Notes: generated by a model from the sequence alone, not told the origin. A stretch of 64,000 nt of DNA from Brucella cytisi (GCA_012103075.1 JAAVLQ010000002.1:575001-639000), one strand, 5' to 3'. Shown: positions 53,065-63,114, counted from the first letter of the stretch. A program made the numbers and translations.

Positions 53065-53472
53065 ATGTCGGCAAGCGGATGGACAGCTGCATATCAACCG
53101 ATCATGCTCAGTATTTTACGTATCGTGGCAGCTCTTGTACTCTTCAGTTATGGTACGGAGAAGATACTTGGCTTTCCTTCAGGCCGTTCGCCAGCAATGT
53201 TCTCATTGTCGTGGACCGCGGGTGTCCTTGAGCTTGTTTTGGGCTTCACGCTGCTAATCGGTCTTTTCAGCCGGTTTTCTGCCTTCATTCTCTCGGGCTT
53301 GATGGCATGCGCCTATTTCATTGGTCATGCATCCCAAAGCTTTTCCCGTGCCAGAACGGCGGTGTTGCTGCGATCCTGTTCTGCTTCATTTTTCTTTATC
53401 TGTTTATTGCCGGACTGGCCCCTGAGCATCGATGCATCGCGGGCGAACAATGCGCTGCCAGCCAGCCGATAG
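53065..53472 (+). CDS. DoxX-family membrane protein (frame broken twice)
   Basis: A small four-helix inner-membrane protein of the DoxX family, about 135 residues: MLSILRIVAALVLFSYGTEK, GVLELVLGFTLLIGLFSRFS, GLMACAYFIGHA and, restored, AAILFCFIFLYLFIAG. Breaks at 53341-53344 (four T where five fit) and 53419-53422 (four C where three fit) cancel, so the stop is unchanged but about 26 residues in between are misread. ATG at 53065 has GAAGGAAG before it. DoxX relatives are linked to quinol oxidases and redox homeostasis; the role here is unknown. Confidence 0.78.
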   Translation: MSASGWTAAYQPIMLSILRIVAALVLFSYGTEKILGFPSGRSPAMFSLSWTAGVLELVLGFTLLIGLFSRFSAFILSGLMACAYFIGHASQSFSRARTAVLLRSCSASFFFICLLPDWPLSIDASRANNALPASR

Positions 53473-53492
53473 CGATGAACGATAGCTTATTG

Positions 53493-53516
53493 AAAAGCCT
53501 CGGATCCGGGGCTTTT
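53493..53516. terminator. Bidirectional terminator between doxX and iolB
   Basis: AAAAGCC ... GGCTTTT stem with a GC-rich interior (CGGATCCGG) between two convergent genes. Confidence 0.7.
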
Positions 53517-53520
53517 CTGT

Positions 53521-54330
53521 TTACGGATTATCGCGCTTGAAAATCCAGTCATGGTCGGGATGGTTCTTGAAGCGCCATTTGCGCAAGGGACCGGCCATCA
53601 CATTGAGATAATACATCTCGTAACCATAGGGAGCGCCACATGGATGGTGGCCTTTTGGTACAAGCACGACGTCTCCGTCAGAGACCGCCATGGTTTCATC
53701 AAGGCTTCCGTCTTCGGTGAAAACACGCTGGTAGCCGAAGCCCTGCGCCGGGTTGAGACGGTGATAATAGGTCTCTTCCAGATAGGTCATATCCGGAAAA
53801 TTGTCTTCGTCGTGTCTGTGGGGTGGATAGGATGACCAGTTTCCCTGCGGTGTGAATACCTCGGTAACAAGAAGGCTATCGGCAATATCGCGGCTTTCCA
53901 TTGCGATATTATGGATGAAGCGGGTATTGGCACCTTTTCCGCGTTGTTCAAGTGTCACGCTTTCCGGCCCAACCTTCTGTGCCTTACGGCCCGGCTTGCC
54001 CGGTGCGGTGCAAACAGCCAGAACACAATCTGTCGTGGCGGTTGCATGCCAGTCGCTTTCAGCAGGCACATAGAGGCAGTGTGGCGGCAGTTTCTCGAAC
54101 ACGTTTATGCGCTCGCCCATCTCTCCGAAATCCTCGCCAGAAGCGGAAATCTTTGCCTTGCCTTCCACAAGAACAAGGATCACCTCCGTCGATCCGGTCT
54201 TTTCGGAGACACTCTCGCCGGATTTGAGACGATAGAGCCCGAACCCGACATAACCCCATTTGGCGCTTTCCGGAGTGATGTCGTGGACCTTGCCATGCGT
54301 GCCGTTGGGCTTGCGCAACAAATTGGCCAT
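53521..54330 (-). CDS. iolB: 5-deoxy-glucuronate isomerase
   Basis: A cupin enzyme of myo-inositol catabolism converting 5-deoxy-D-glucuronate to 2-deoxy-5-keto-D-gluconate. 269 residues, intact. ATG at 54330. Cupin regions: KWGYVGFGLYRLKSGESV and, carrying the metal ligands, SSYPPHRHDEDNFPDMTYLE with VFTEDGSLDETMAVSDGDVV; the C-terminal YYLNVMAGPLRKW is typical. It is the last gene of the leftward iolC-D-E-B unit, three bases after iolE. Confidence 0.92.
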   Translation of the reverse strand: MANLLRKPNGTHGKVHDITPESAKWGYVGFGLYRLKSGESVSEKTGSTEVILVLVEGKAKISASGEDFGEMGERINVFEKLPPHCLYVPAESDWHATATTDCVLAVCTAPGKPGRKAQKVGPESVTLEQRGKGANTRFIHNIAMESRDIADSLLVTEVFTPQGNWSSYPPHRHDEDNFPDMTYLEETYYHRLNPAQGFGYQRVFTEDGSLDETMAVSDGDVVLVPKGHHPCGAPYGYEMYYLNVMAGPLRKWRFKNHPDHDWIFKRDNP

Positions 54331-54333
54331 GTC

Positions 54334-55236
54334 TCAGTCTCCTTTGTCGAGTCCTGCTTCGTGTGCGAATGATTTCAGCGATTTTAGCCCAAGTGACTGA
54401 TATTGATACGGATTACGAATATCGGGGTCCTGTTCTGCTTCGATCACCAGCCAGCCTTGATAGGTTTTATCAGCAGCAACTTTCAGTACAGGTACGAAGT
54501 CGACGCCGCCATCCGCATCGCCCGGAACAGTGAAGACGCCGCGACGGACTCCCTCCAGAAACGACAGGCTCTGGTCGCGTACTTCAGTGGCTATCGCCGG
54601 GCGAACGTTCTTGGCGTGGATATGCCCGACGCGGTCCATATGCTTTTTCGCAACCCGCTCCGGGTCGCCACCACCGAACAGGCAGTGACCTGTATCGAGA
54701 AGAAGTTTCGTGTACGGTCCTGTATGCTGCATCAGAAGATCTATCTCGTCCTCGCTCTGCACTACCGTTCCCATGTGATGATGGTAGACAAGCGCGATAC
54801 CTTGGGCGGCGGCATGTTCTGCCAGTGCTTCGACGCCCGCGCCGAATTCTTCCCAGCGTGCTTCTTCCAGCACTGGACGCTCAGACAGCGACTTGTCGTT
54901 GTCGCCGTGAATGGCATTCGACGTTTCGCAAACAATGATGACTATCGAGCCCATTGTTTTCAGGAGGTCGAGTGCAGGCTGCATTGCCTTCTTTTCTTCT
55001 TCGACCGAATTGACCAGCAGATTGAGCGAATGCCAGCCCGATACATAGCGAAGCTTGCGAGGTTCAAGCATGGCTTTGAGTGCAGCCGGCTCTTGCGGAA
55101 ATTTGTGACCTTTCTCGATTCCATCGAAGCCGATCTCGGCGGTTTCATCGAGACATTGATCCGGGGTGATATGCGCACCGAGGTTGCGATCATCGTCGTT
55201 CGACCGGGCAATAGGATTGGTGCCATAGAGGATCAT
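54334..55236 (-). CDS. iolE: myo-Inosose-2 dehydratase
   Basis: A TIM-barrel dehydratase of the AP-endonuclease-2 family that turns 2-keto-myo-inositol into 3D-trihydroxycyclohexane-dione. 300 residues, intact. Metal and substrate features: [58 protein letters not shown] and a C-terminal [11 protein letters not shown]. Three bases separate its stop from iolB and its start lies three bases after the iolD stop. Confidence 0.92.
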   Translation of the reverse strand: MILYGTNPIARSNDDDRNLGAHITPDQCLDETAEIGFDGIEKGHKFPQEPAALKAMLEPRKLRYVSGWHSLNLLVNSVEEEKKAMQPALDLLKTMGSIVIIVCETSNAIHGDNDKSLSERPVLEEARWEEFGAGVEALAEHAAAQGIALVYHHHMGTVVQSEDEIDLLMQHTGPYTKLLLDTGHCLFGGGDPERVAKKHMDRVGHIHAKNVRPAIATEVRDQSLSFLEGVRRGVFTVPGDADGGVDFVPVLKVAADKTYQGWLVIEAEQDPDIRNPYQYQSLGLKSLKSFAHEAGLDKGD

Positions 55237-55239
55237 CGG

Positions 55240-57063
55240 TCAGTTTCTTTCTTTGAGCTTGGCTTCATAATCTTTACGCGCAGCACGTACCTGTTCGCGC
55301 TCAGAGACTTCCGGCACCGCGACATCCCACCACCAACCGCCAGTTTCAGGGGTCGGGTAAGGATCGGTATCGATAATGACGACAGTGGTGCGCGGGCTGT
55401 TGCGGGTTTCCGCCAAAGCCTCTTCCAGCTCGCGGATCGACCCTGCTTTCTTCGTATCGGCCCCCATAGCTCCGGCATGGGCGGCGAAATCGATGTGCGA
55501 CGGATTCACGTGGCTCGAATGGTCGAGCAGGTTGTTGAACTCAGCGCCACCAGTCGCCATCTGCAGTCGGTTGATGCAACCGAAACCGCGATTGTCGGTA
55601 ATAACGACCGTAATCTTCTGCCCCATCATGACGGCAGTGGCGAGTTCGGAATTGGCCATCATGTAAGAGCCGTCGCCGACCATAACGATGACGTCTCGAT
55701 CCGGTTCGGCCATCTTGATACCAAGGCCGCCAGCTATCTCATAACCCATACAGGAGAAGCCATACTCCATATGGTAGGACATGGGGCGACCGGCTTTCCA
55801 GAGTTGGTGCAGTTCGCCCGGCATGGTGCCTGCCGCGCACATGACGACCGTGTTCTCTTGTGCCTGACGCTGTACCGCGCCGATCACCTGCATATCGGTT
55901 GGCAAAGCGTTGCCGTCACTGGGGCAGCGGTAAACCCCTCTGCCGCCGCAAACCATTTTTCTTTTAACGCTGTGTCCGCAGGTTGGCGCTTATAGCTGCC
56001 AACCGCTTTTGAGAGCGCTTCAAGGCCAATCTTTGCATCGGCAACCAATGGAAGCGAACCGTGCTTGGAGCTGTCATAGGGTTGGACGTTTAGCGAGAGA
56101 AGCTTGCGCTCGGGATGTTTGAACAACGCCCATGATCCGGTCGTGAAGTCCTGAAAGCGTGTGCCGACGCCGATCACAAGATCGGCTTCCGCCGCGATAG
56201 TATTGGCGCTGTCTGACCCAGTTACGCCAACCGGGCCGAAATTGAGCGGATGGTCCCACGGCAGAGCCGATTTGCCAGCCTGCGTCTCGATGACTGGAAT
56301 GCCATGTGCTTCGGCAAAATTGTGTAACGCTTCGTGAGCACCGGAGTAGTGCACTCCGCCACCTGCAACGATAACGGGTTTGAGCGCTGCCTTGATTGTT
56401 GACGCTGCGGCATTCAGTTCATTCTCATCCGGTGGTGGACGGCGCCAGTGCCAGACTTTCGGTTCAAAGAACTCTTCCGGCCAGTCATATGCTTCCGTTT
56501 GCACATCCTGACAGAAAGCAAGCGTAACCGGCCCACAATCAGCAGGATCGGTCATGGTGCGGAAGGCGCGGGGCAGAGCAGTGAGAAGCTGTTCAGGCCG
56601 GGTGATCCTGTCGAAATAGCGGCTGACCGGACGAAAACAGTCATTCACGGTCATAGTGCCGTCATTGAAGTCTTCGATCTGCTGCAGCACGGGATCAGGT
56701 CCACGATTGGCAAAAGACGTCGCCGGGAATGAGGAGAACTGGTAGGCGGTTCACATGGGCAAGGGCTGCTGCAGTGACCATATTTGTTGCGCCGGGGCCG
56801 ATGGAGGAGGTGACAGCACAGGCACGCTTGCGGCCAAGCTGCTTGGTATAGGCAATGGCTGCATGGGCCATGGTCTGTTCATTATGGCCGCGCCATGTGG
56901 GCAGTTCTTCGCGAATGCCATGGAGGGCCTCGCCAAGTCCGGCCACGTTTCCGTGGCCGAAAATAGCCCAAACACCTGCGATAAAGGTCTCACCATCCGG
57001 CGTCATCTGATTGGCGAGGTAGCGCACCAATGCCTGTGCGGCGGTTAATCGAACGGTTTTCAT
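55240..57063 (-). CDS. iolD: 3D-(3,5/4)-trihydroxycyclohexane-1,2-dione hydrolase (frame broken twice)
   Basis: A ThDP-dependent ring-opening hydrolase of inositol catabolism, about 607 residues. Begins MKTVRLTAAQALVRYLANQM; ThDP/FAD-fold regions include FGHGNVAGLGEALHG, VTSSIGPGATNMVTAAALAH, VIVAGGGVHYSGAHEAL and the ThDP motif MVGDGSYMMANSELATAV. Breaks at 56712-56715 (four A where three fit) and 55921-55924 (four G where five fit). Start ATG at 57063 has GGAGGAGCT directly before it. Central gene of the iolC-D-E-B unit. Confidence 0.9.
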
Positions 57064-57095
57064 AGCTCCTCCAGTTTCCTCCCGGCAGAACGAAT

Positions 57096-58998
57096 TCAAT
57101 ATGTACGCACGCTGTCCCAGACGTTGCAAAGTCCACGATAGCGCATCACCATGTCGGCGATTGCTTCTTCGTCGCTGATCGAACCATTCAGCCATTTGCG
57201 TGCCGCGTCGCCAAAGATGGTGCGTCCCACCGCAAAGCCTTTGACAAGGTCAAATTCGGCAGCAATTGCAAGACTGGCTTCCAGTTCTTCGGCAGGCGCG
57301 TCCAGCCCCAGAACAACGATACCGCGTGTGTGTGCATCATTGCGTATGATCGCGTCACAGGCATTGGCCCGAACCGCTCTGGTCTTCATGGGTTCTAGCT
57401 TCCACCAGTCGGGATAGACGCCAATTTCATAAAACCGCGTGATCACACGCGCAGTTGTGTCGTCATCGACGGGACCTGCTTTGGATGGGATGACTTCCAG
57501 CAGGAATTCCAGTCGGTTGCGCCGTGCGGCTGCGAAAAGACGTGAGACAGTTTCTTCCTGTTCTGCCTTGAATTCAGCTGTGTCATCCGGATGGTAGAAG
57601 CATAGCAACTTCACTACATTCTCGACAGGCCACTCGACCAGTCCACCGCAGTCTGGTCCGAGTTCCGGTTCCAGCTTGAGCGGACGCGAGCCGGGCCATT
57701 CGGTCGGACGTCCGATCCACAAGCCCGTACCGGCGGCCCGGTAAAGAGCATCGCGGCCCAGTCGACCATCACACAATATGCCGTAACCCTCATCCCCGTT
57801 TGCCACCTGCAAGGCCGCATTCAGGCAAAGCTGTTTGAACTCGCCAATCTTTTCCGTTGAAACGCTCGCCTCGGCGGCCATTTCTTCCAGTTGAATACGG
57901 TGATCAAAGGCAAAAACGCGCATATGTGGCCAGTGGCCGTTGCGATTGGTGGACCAATGTATCTGCTCCAGCGCAGCATCCTTGCGCAAAGCCTTGTTGC
58001 GAATGCCGGTACGGAAAAAAAATACTGAAGCTCTTCCCAGCTCGGATAAGCTGGCGTGCATCCATGTCGCGAGACCGCAAAAGCCCCGCAGGCATTGGCG
58101 AATTTGAGGCTGGTAGGCCAGTCTTCATCCTTCAGCCAGCCGCGCAAAAGCCCGGACATGAACCCGTCACCCGCACCAAGCACGTTGAAAACGTCAATCG
58201 GGAACCCTTCGCCGCTCTGTCCCTCGTCGAGGCTGTTAGGGATTGGGCCTTCGAAAACCACTGCTCCCATGGGGCCACGTTTGCAGACCAGTGCCGCATC
58301 CGTTACTGCGCGCACGGCTTTCAGCGCTTGAAGCGTGTCTGTCGAGCCGCCAGCAATATGAAACTCTTCTTCCGTGCCGACGATCAGGTCGAACAGATGC
58401 AGGGTCGATTGCAGTTTGGTCGTAACAGCTGCGGATTCGATAAAACGATTTTCGCCGTCGCCATGACCGGAAAGCCCCAGAGATTGGGGCGATAGTCTAT
58501 GTCGAGTGCCGTCCGGCTGCCATTGTCGCGAGCAAGACGGAGTGCTTTCAGAACCGCCGCTTCGGTCTTCGGATGTGATAGATGTGTGCCTGTAACCAGA
58601 ATACAGCCAGCTTCGGCGATGAGGACCGGATTGATGTCGTCCTCGCACAATGCCATGTCGGCACAATTCTCGCGATAGAATATCAGTGGAAAATGCTGCT
58701 GATCGCGAATGCCGAGAATAACGAGCGCGGTCAGGCGTTCGGGATCGGTGACGATACCGCGTGTGTCCACGCCTTCGCGTTCCAGCTCGCGTAACAGAAA
58801 ACGGCCCATATGCTCGTCACCAACACGGGTGATAAGTGCGGATTTAAGGCCCAGCCGTGCAGTCCCGGTTGCGATATTGGTAGGAGAGCCACCTACATAT
58901 TTGTTGAAGGAGGCCATGTCTTCCAGAAGGCCGCCAACCTGTGCGCCATACAGGTCAACCGAAGATCGGCCAATCGTTATCAAGTCGAGCCGCTTCAC
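57096..58998 (-). CDS. iolC: 5-dehydro-2-deoxygluconokinase fused to a DUF2090 aldolase-like domain (frame broken twice)
   Basis: About 634 residues. The N-terminal half is a PfkB-family kinase (TIGRSSVDLYGAQVGGLLED, YVGGSPTNIATGTARLG, RTALDIDYRPNLWG, FPIDVFNVLGAGDGFMSGLL) that phosphorylates 2-deoxy-5-keto-gluconate. The C-terminal half (FAFDHRIQLEEMAAEA, EGYGILCDGRLGRDALYRA, LLEVIPSKAGPVDDDT, IVVLGLDAPAEELEASL) is DUF2090, related to class I aldolases, and may cleave the product as IolJ does. Breaks at 58475-58478 (four C where five fit) and in the A8 run 58015-58022 (one base short). GTG start at 58998 with GGAGG upstream. The fusion is known in related Rhizobiales. Confidence 0.87.
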
Positions 58999-59065
58999 TA
59001 CAATCCTCCCTCGCTATTTTCTTATTGCTGCAAGGCTGTGCAGGATTCATGCACACATAGCAGTT

Positions 59066-59120
59066 ATTCCATTTTTGATTAAAATGGATTTATTATTCCA
59101 TTTCAACTAAAAATGGAATA
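59066..59120. promoter_or_regulatory. Two inverted repeats upstream of iolC, candidate IolR operators
   Basis: Repeat A: TTCCATTTT / AAAATGGAT arms around 59067-59089 (one mismatch). Repeat B: TATTCCATTT (59094-59103) / AAATGGAATA (59111-59120), perfect 10-bp arms with a 7-base spacer. Both lie between iolC and iolR, about 70-120 bases upstream of the iolC start, where an IolR repressor would bind. They do not match the reported rhizobial GGAA-N6-TTCC motif exactly. Confidence 0.55.
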
Positions 59121-59133
59121 TGCACGGGAAGGA

Positions 59134-59965
59134 TCAGTCGCTTTGACGTGCGGTGCCTACGGCTACAGCGAGCGCTATGGCGAGACAAAGCGTTGCGGAG
59201 AGTGAGCGGAAGGCGCCGAAATCCACCTCTGAAACGAGCAATGTCTGTTTGGCAGATTTACTCATCGGGCTGACAAACGTGTCAGTGATGCCGACGACGT
59301 CGATACCACGCGCGGCGACGGTTTCGGCCATGGTGACCGTTTCCGGTGAGTAGGGTGAAAACGTAATCGCCAGAAGCACATCGCCTTCGCGAATAGCATG
59401 CAGGTTCTCCAGTTTGCCGACTGCACTGTGCAGCATGGCAGGCACTTGCATCTTCTCCAGCGCGTAAGCCGGTAGCTCGCGACGGGAAAAGCACGGCGGA
59501 TGCCGACAATATGGATTGTCTGCGCGCTGGCCAAAAGCTGAACGGCCTTTTCGAGCGCATCTGGATCAATGGTTTTGAGCAGCCCTTCGAGGGAAGTGCG
59601 CCCTGCTTCGGCAAACTCGGCAAGAAGGGCGGGGGCGCTGCCGGTCGCCGTTTCTCGCAAATGTTGCAATCTGGTTGAATAGTCAGGCCAGCCGCCCGCA
59701 TAGGAATCCCGAACAGCTTCTGCATCTCCGAAAAGCCGGAGAAACCCATGATCTGGCAGAAACGCATGAAGGCTGAGCTCTGCACACCCGCACCTTCGGC
59801 CATCTCGGCGACGGTCGACACAGCGATACGGTCCTCGTTGGCGGCAACGAAATCGGCGCACTGTTTCAGCCTCTTCGGCAAACGGTCGGAAACCTCTAGC
59901 AGCTTCGCCTCGAATTCCTTTGATATTCGTCGGAACGCTGATTGATGACGGGGCGGGGAATCCAT
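59134..59965 (-). CDS. iolR: RpiR-family regulator of inositol catabolism (frame broken twice)
   Basis: An HTH_6/SIS regulator, about 277 residues. HTH region: DRIAVSTVAEMAEGAGVQSS then FMRFCQIMGFSGFSEMQKLF; SIS region: IHIVGIRRAFPVASY and EGDVLLAITFSPYSPETVTM. Breaks near 59688 and 59471 (each one base short) restore a continuous SIS domain. ATG at 59965 has GAAAGG upstream. Located between iolC and iolG, where rhizobial IolR is usually found; likely repressor of both units. Confidence 0.83.
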
Positions 59966-60018
59966 CAGTGGCCTTTCGGTATGGTCTCTTGACAATCTTT
60001 ATGTCACATTCTAGCAAA

Positions 60019-60036
60019 ATAGAATAAATATTCTAT
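60019..60036. promoter_or_regulatory. Palindrome between iolR and iolG, candidate IolR operator
   Basis: ATAGAATA-AA-TATTCTAT, perfect 8-bp arms with a 2-base centre, in the 121-base divergent region. It shares the ATTC/GAAT half-site core with the repeats before iolC. Confidence 0.5.
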
Positions 60037-60086
60037 AGTATATCTTCATTTGACCGAAGATGGCCGTTTCACGGGAGGATGAGGCA

Positions 60087-61090
60087 ATGGTGACACGTCT
60101 GGCACTGCTCGGCGCGGGCCGTATAGGTAAGGTTCACGCAGGCGCAATCGCTGCGGACAAGCGGGCCCGTTTGGTCGCGGTCGCAGACGCAAATGAGGCG
60201 GCGGCGCAAGCAATTGCTGATTCTGCCGGTGCGGAAGCCCGCGATATTGACGCTATCGAGAAGTCAGACGATGTGGACGCAGTGCTGATATGCACACCGA
60301 CCAATACCCACGCCGATCTTATTGAACGGTTTTCTCGCGCCGGCAAGGCTGTTTTTGTGAGAAGCCGATTGATCTTGACATAGCGCGCGTCAGAGCCTGC
60401 CTCAATGTCATTCGAGAAACTGGCGCGAAAGTGATGCTGGGTTTCAATCGCCGTTTCGATCCGCATTTTGCAGCAGTGCACAAAGCCATCAAAGATGGGC
60501 ACATCGGCAATGTTGAAATGGTGACGATCACCAGTCGCGATCCGGGTGCGCCACCCGCTGAATATATCAAGGTATCCGGCGGCATTTTCCGTGACATGAC
60601 GATCCATGATTTTGACATGGCGCGTTTTCTCCTCGGTGAGGAAATCGAGAACGTATCGGCCTCGGCTTCGGTGCTGGTCGATCCGAAAATTGGAGAACTT
60701 GGCGATTATGATAGTGCAAGCGTCATTTTGACGACTGCTTCCGGTCGCCAGTGCGTCATTTCCAATTCGCGTCGCGCTTCCTATGGCTACGACCAGCGCA
60801 TTGAAGTCCATGGATCGCTCGGTGCTGTTTCGGCGGAAAACCAGCGTCCGATCTCGATAGAAATCGCTTCTAAAGACGGTTATAACCGTCCACCATTGCA
60901 TGATTTCTTCATGACCCGCTACACGGCCGCTTATGCAACGGAAATCGCCTCGTTTATCGATGCGCTGGACACCGGCAAGGCGCCGCATCCTTCAGCAGAA
61001 GATGGATTACAAGCTTTGGCTCTGGCTGAGGCGGCACTTCGTTCGGTCAGGGAAGACCGCACTGTCAAAGTTGCGGAAGTTCTCGGATAA
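60087..61090 (+). CDS. iolG: myo-Inositol 2-dehydrogenase (frame broken once)
   Basis: A Gfo/Idh/MocA dehydrogenase, about 334 residues, the first step of inositol catabolism (myo-inositol to 2-keto-myo-inositol, NAD). Rossmann GAGRIGKVHAGAIAADKRAR, then, after the break at 60352-60356 (five T where six fit), CEKPIDLD (catalytic EKP Lys), MLGFNRRFDPHFAAVH and GGIFRDMTIHDFDMARFLLG (catalytic Asp/His). RBS GGGAGGATG at 60073 suits ATG 60087 and is complementary to the CTCCTCCC small-RNA loops. Confidence 0.88.
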
Positions 61091-61140
61091 GGCGGTAATT
61101 TTGTTTGCCTTTTCTCGCAATCGGCTGCGATATGCGGGGC

Positions 61141-62304
61141 ATGGCCTACAAGATCGATGATTTGCCGTTCGGAGAATTTTTCGTACCCGTGAGCAAAGCT
61201 ACGGCGGCTCTGGTGCGGCTCGACGAACGACTTTTGCGCTCGCCCATTCGCGAAGGGATGCTTGAGCGAATGCATATGCACGATGCCGTCGCTTCGATGT
61301 GGCTTGAAGGCGAACTGGTGCATATGGAAGACCGGGTCTTGCATGATGCTTTGATGGACAGCCGGATGCCTAGTCACGCCCTGACCATCGCACACGCGGT
61401 TTTGCGCATGCGTCGGCAGATTGCTGGAAGACCTGCAGATTGGGCTCTTGGCCCTGCTGGTGTTCAGCAATTGCTTGGCCGCACGGTCGATACTGTACCC
61501 TCTGGAATTGAGCCATCCGGGGCAATCGATGATGATGTCGATCCGTTGCTCAATGACATTGACCACCTGCTTGCGCGGACTGATGCCCTTTTGAAGGGAA
61601 CTGTCTCAGGCAGGTCGAAGTCGGAAGCCGTCGCGCGCGATACGCTACTTTACGACGACGACTGGGATGAGGATGCGCGTTTGCAGGAATGGCGGGACTG
61701 TCTTGCGGCGACAAGGTATCTGCCACCACTTATGCGCGCCGCATTGATCCAAGACGCGTGGTTTTCTCTCGAAGTCGTGCAACGATCGTCATGGATCGGT
61801 CGGTTACTGACTGCCGCCTTCTTGCGTCAGAGTGGCCTTGCAATCGGTCATTTGCCAGCAATCAGTCTTGGTCTCCGCGCGAAACGACCGGATGAACGGC
61901 GCTCACCTAACCGTCTTGTCCGTATCGGGGCGTTTTTTGAAAGTATCGAGGATGCAGCCGATACGACCATGAAGGAGCATGATCGGCTGCTTCTGGCGCG
62001 CGAACAGATGCAGCGTAAGCTCAAGGGGCGCAGGTCCAATTCGCGATTGCCGCAACTGATGGATATGGTTCTACGCAGTCCCGTCATTTCCAGCCAGATG
62101 GTGGAGAAGGAACTGCAGGTTACGCAGCAAGGGGCTTTGAAGCTGATCTCGGAACTCAATCTGAGAGAAGTTACCGGGCGCGGACGGTTTCGCGCCCGGG
62201 GGAATTCTCTAGGCCGGCTTCATGCACTTGCCGCGAAGATGGTCAGCGAAGAGCTGAAACTCGTTGCGGCGGGCGGTGTTGGAGCGCCAGACGAGAACCA
62301 GTGA
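61141..62304 (+). CDS. DUF1612 plus helix-turn-helix protein (RHE_PE00001-like family)
   Basis: 387 residues, intact. N-terminal KATAALVRLDERLLRSPIRE with LERMHMHDAVASMWLEGELV is the DUF1612 domain; the C-terminal part MVLRSPVISSQMVEKELQV followed by TQQGALKLISELNLREVTGR is a winged helix-turn-helix. ATG 61141 gives the family N-terminus; ATG 61132 is possible. The family is common in Rhizobiales, often on plasmids, and is of unknown function; DNA binding and a regulatory role are likely. Its last 96 bases overlap the convergent LysR gene. Confidence 0.78.
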   Translation: MAYKIDDLPFGEFFVPVSKATAALVRLDERLLRSPIREGMLERMHMHDAVASMWLEGELVHMEDRVLHDALMDSRMPSHALTIAHAVLRMRRQIAGRPADWALGPAGVQQLLGRTVDTVPSGIEPSGAIDDDVDPLLNDIDHLLARTDALLKGTVSGRSKSEAVARDTLLYDDDWDEDARLQEWRDCLAATRYLPPLMRAALIQDAWFSLEVVQRSSWIGRLLTAAFLRQSGLAIGHLPAISLGLRAKRPDERRSPNRLVRIGAFFESIEDAADTTMKEHDRLLLAREQMQRKLKGRRSNSRLPQLMDMVLRSPVISSQMVEKELQVTQQGALKLISELNLREVTGRGRFRARGNSLGRLHALAAKMVSEELKLVAAGGVGAPDENQ

Positions 62305-63114
62305 CCGATAATTGTTTTTGCCCTCATAAGGAACGATGCTCAGCTCCGTTCCGCGCGTGGCTCCGGCTTTGATCGCCACTTCAGGCAGCAGCGTAACACC
62401 CATCCCGAAGTCGACAAGTTGCACCAACGTCATGATAGATGTGGCATGAACGTCACCGCTTGCTCGGGCCGGTGTGGACCCTATGGCGGCCATGACGTGT
62501 TCCCGAAGGCAATGCCCGGTTTCCAGTAGAAGAAACGGCTGGTCCTGCAAGTCGTCTGCATCGACCTGCTCGCGATTGGCCAGCGCATGATCGCGCCGCA
62601 CTGCCAGATAGAAGATGTCCCGACCAAGCTCTGCTATCTCAAATTCATCGAGGTCGTAGGGATGAGCGACCAGTGCTACATCGAGCGAACCTGAACGCAA
62701 GCTGTCGAGCAACGACCGAGTGAGACCTTCACGAATGGTCAACTGCAATTCGGGAAAGGCTTTAGCGGTCGCAGGCAGGACTTTAGGCAGCAGAAAAGGC
62801 GCTATCGACGGAATGACGCCCATTCGTAGTCTGGTCGTCAGCGGTCGTTCAGCTTGTCGCGCGTGTTCAGGCAATTCTTCAATGAGGGCTATAATCGTAC
62901 GAGCGCGTGCGAGAAAATCCTCACCAGCGGGCAAAAGCTGCATTCGTCTGCCCGAGCGATCGATCAACGTTACGCCAAGTTCTGTTTCAAGCGCCTGAAT
63001 AGCAGCACTCAATGTCGATTGGGTAACACCCACGACCTCAGCTGCACGCGAAAAGGACCCCGCTTTGACAAGGGCCATAAAGTAATGGAGCTGGCGGACG
63101 CTGATATTGAGCAT
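62209..63114 (-). CDS. LysR-family regulator, OxyR-like
   Basis: A 301-residue LysR regulator, intact. HTH: LNISVRQLHYFMALVKAGSF with AAEVVGVTQSTLSAAIQALE; effector domain with LPKVLPATAKAFPELQLTIR and LLETGHCLREHVMAAIG. It is divergent from a peroxiredoxin gene, the usual oxyR-ahpC arrangement. The Cys in GHCLREH matches the peroxide-sensing Cys of OxyR, but the second Cys (about nine residues later in E. coli OxyR) is not present here. ATG at 63114 gives a normal LysR start; the frame is open much further upstream. Confidence 0.8.
   Translation of the reverse strand: MLNISVRQLHYFMALVKAGSFSRAAEVVGVTQSTLSAAIQALETELGVTLIDRSGRRMQLLPAGEDFLARARTIIALIEELPEHARQAERPLTTRLRMGVIPSIAPFLLPKVLPATAKAFPELQLTIREGLTRSLLDSLRSGSLDVALVAHPYDLDEFEIAELGRDIFYLAVRRDHALANREQVDADDLQDQPFLLLETGHCLREHVMAAIGSTPARASGDVHATSIMTLVQLVDFGMGVTLLPEVAIKAGATRGTELSIVPYEGKNNYRSLVLVWRSNTARRNEFQLFADHLRGKCMKPA

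Noticed and set aside
54403..55995. 530-codon open frame antisense to iolE and iolD
   Set aside because: A shadow of the strongly biased iol genes; the translation has no recognisable domain and spans two sense genes.
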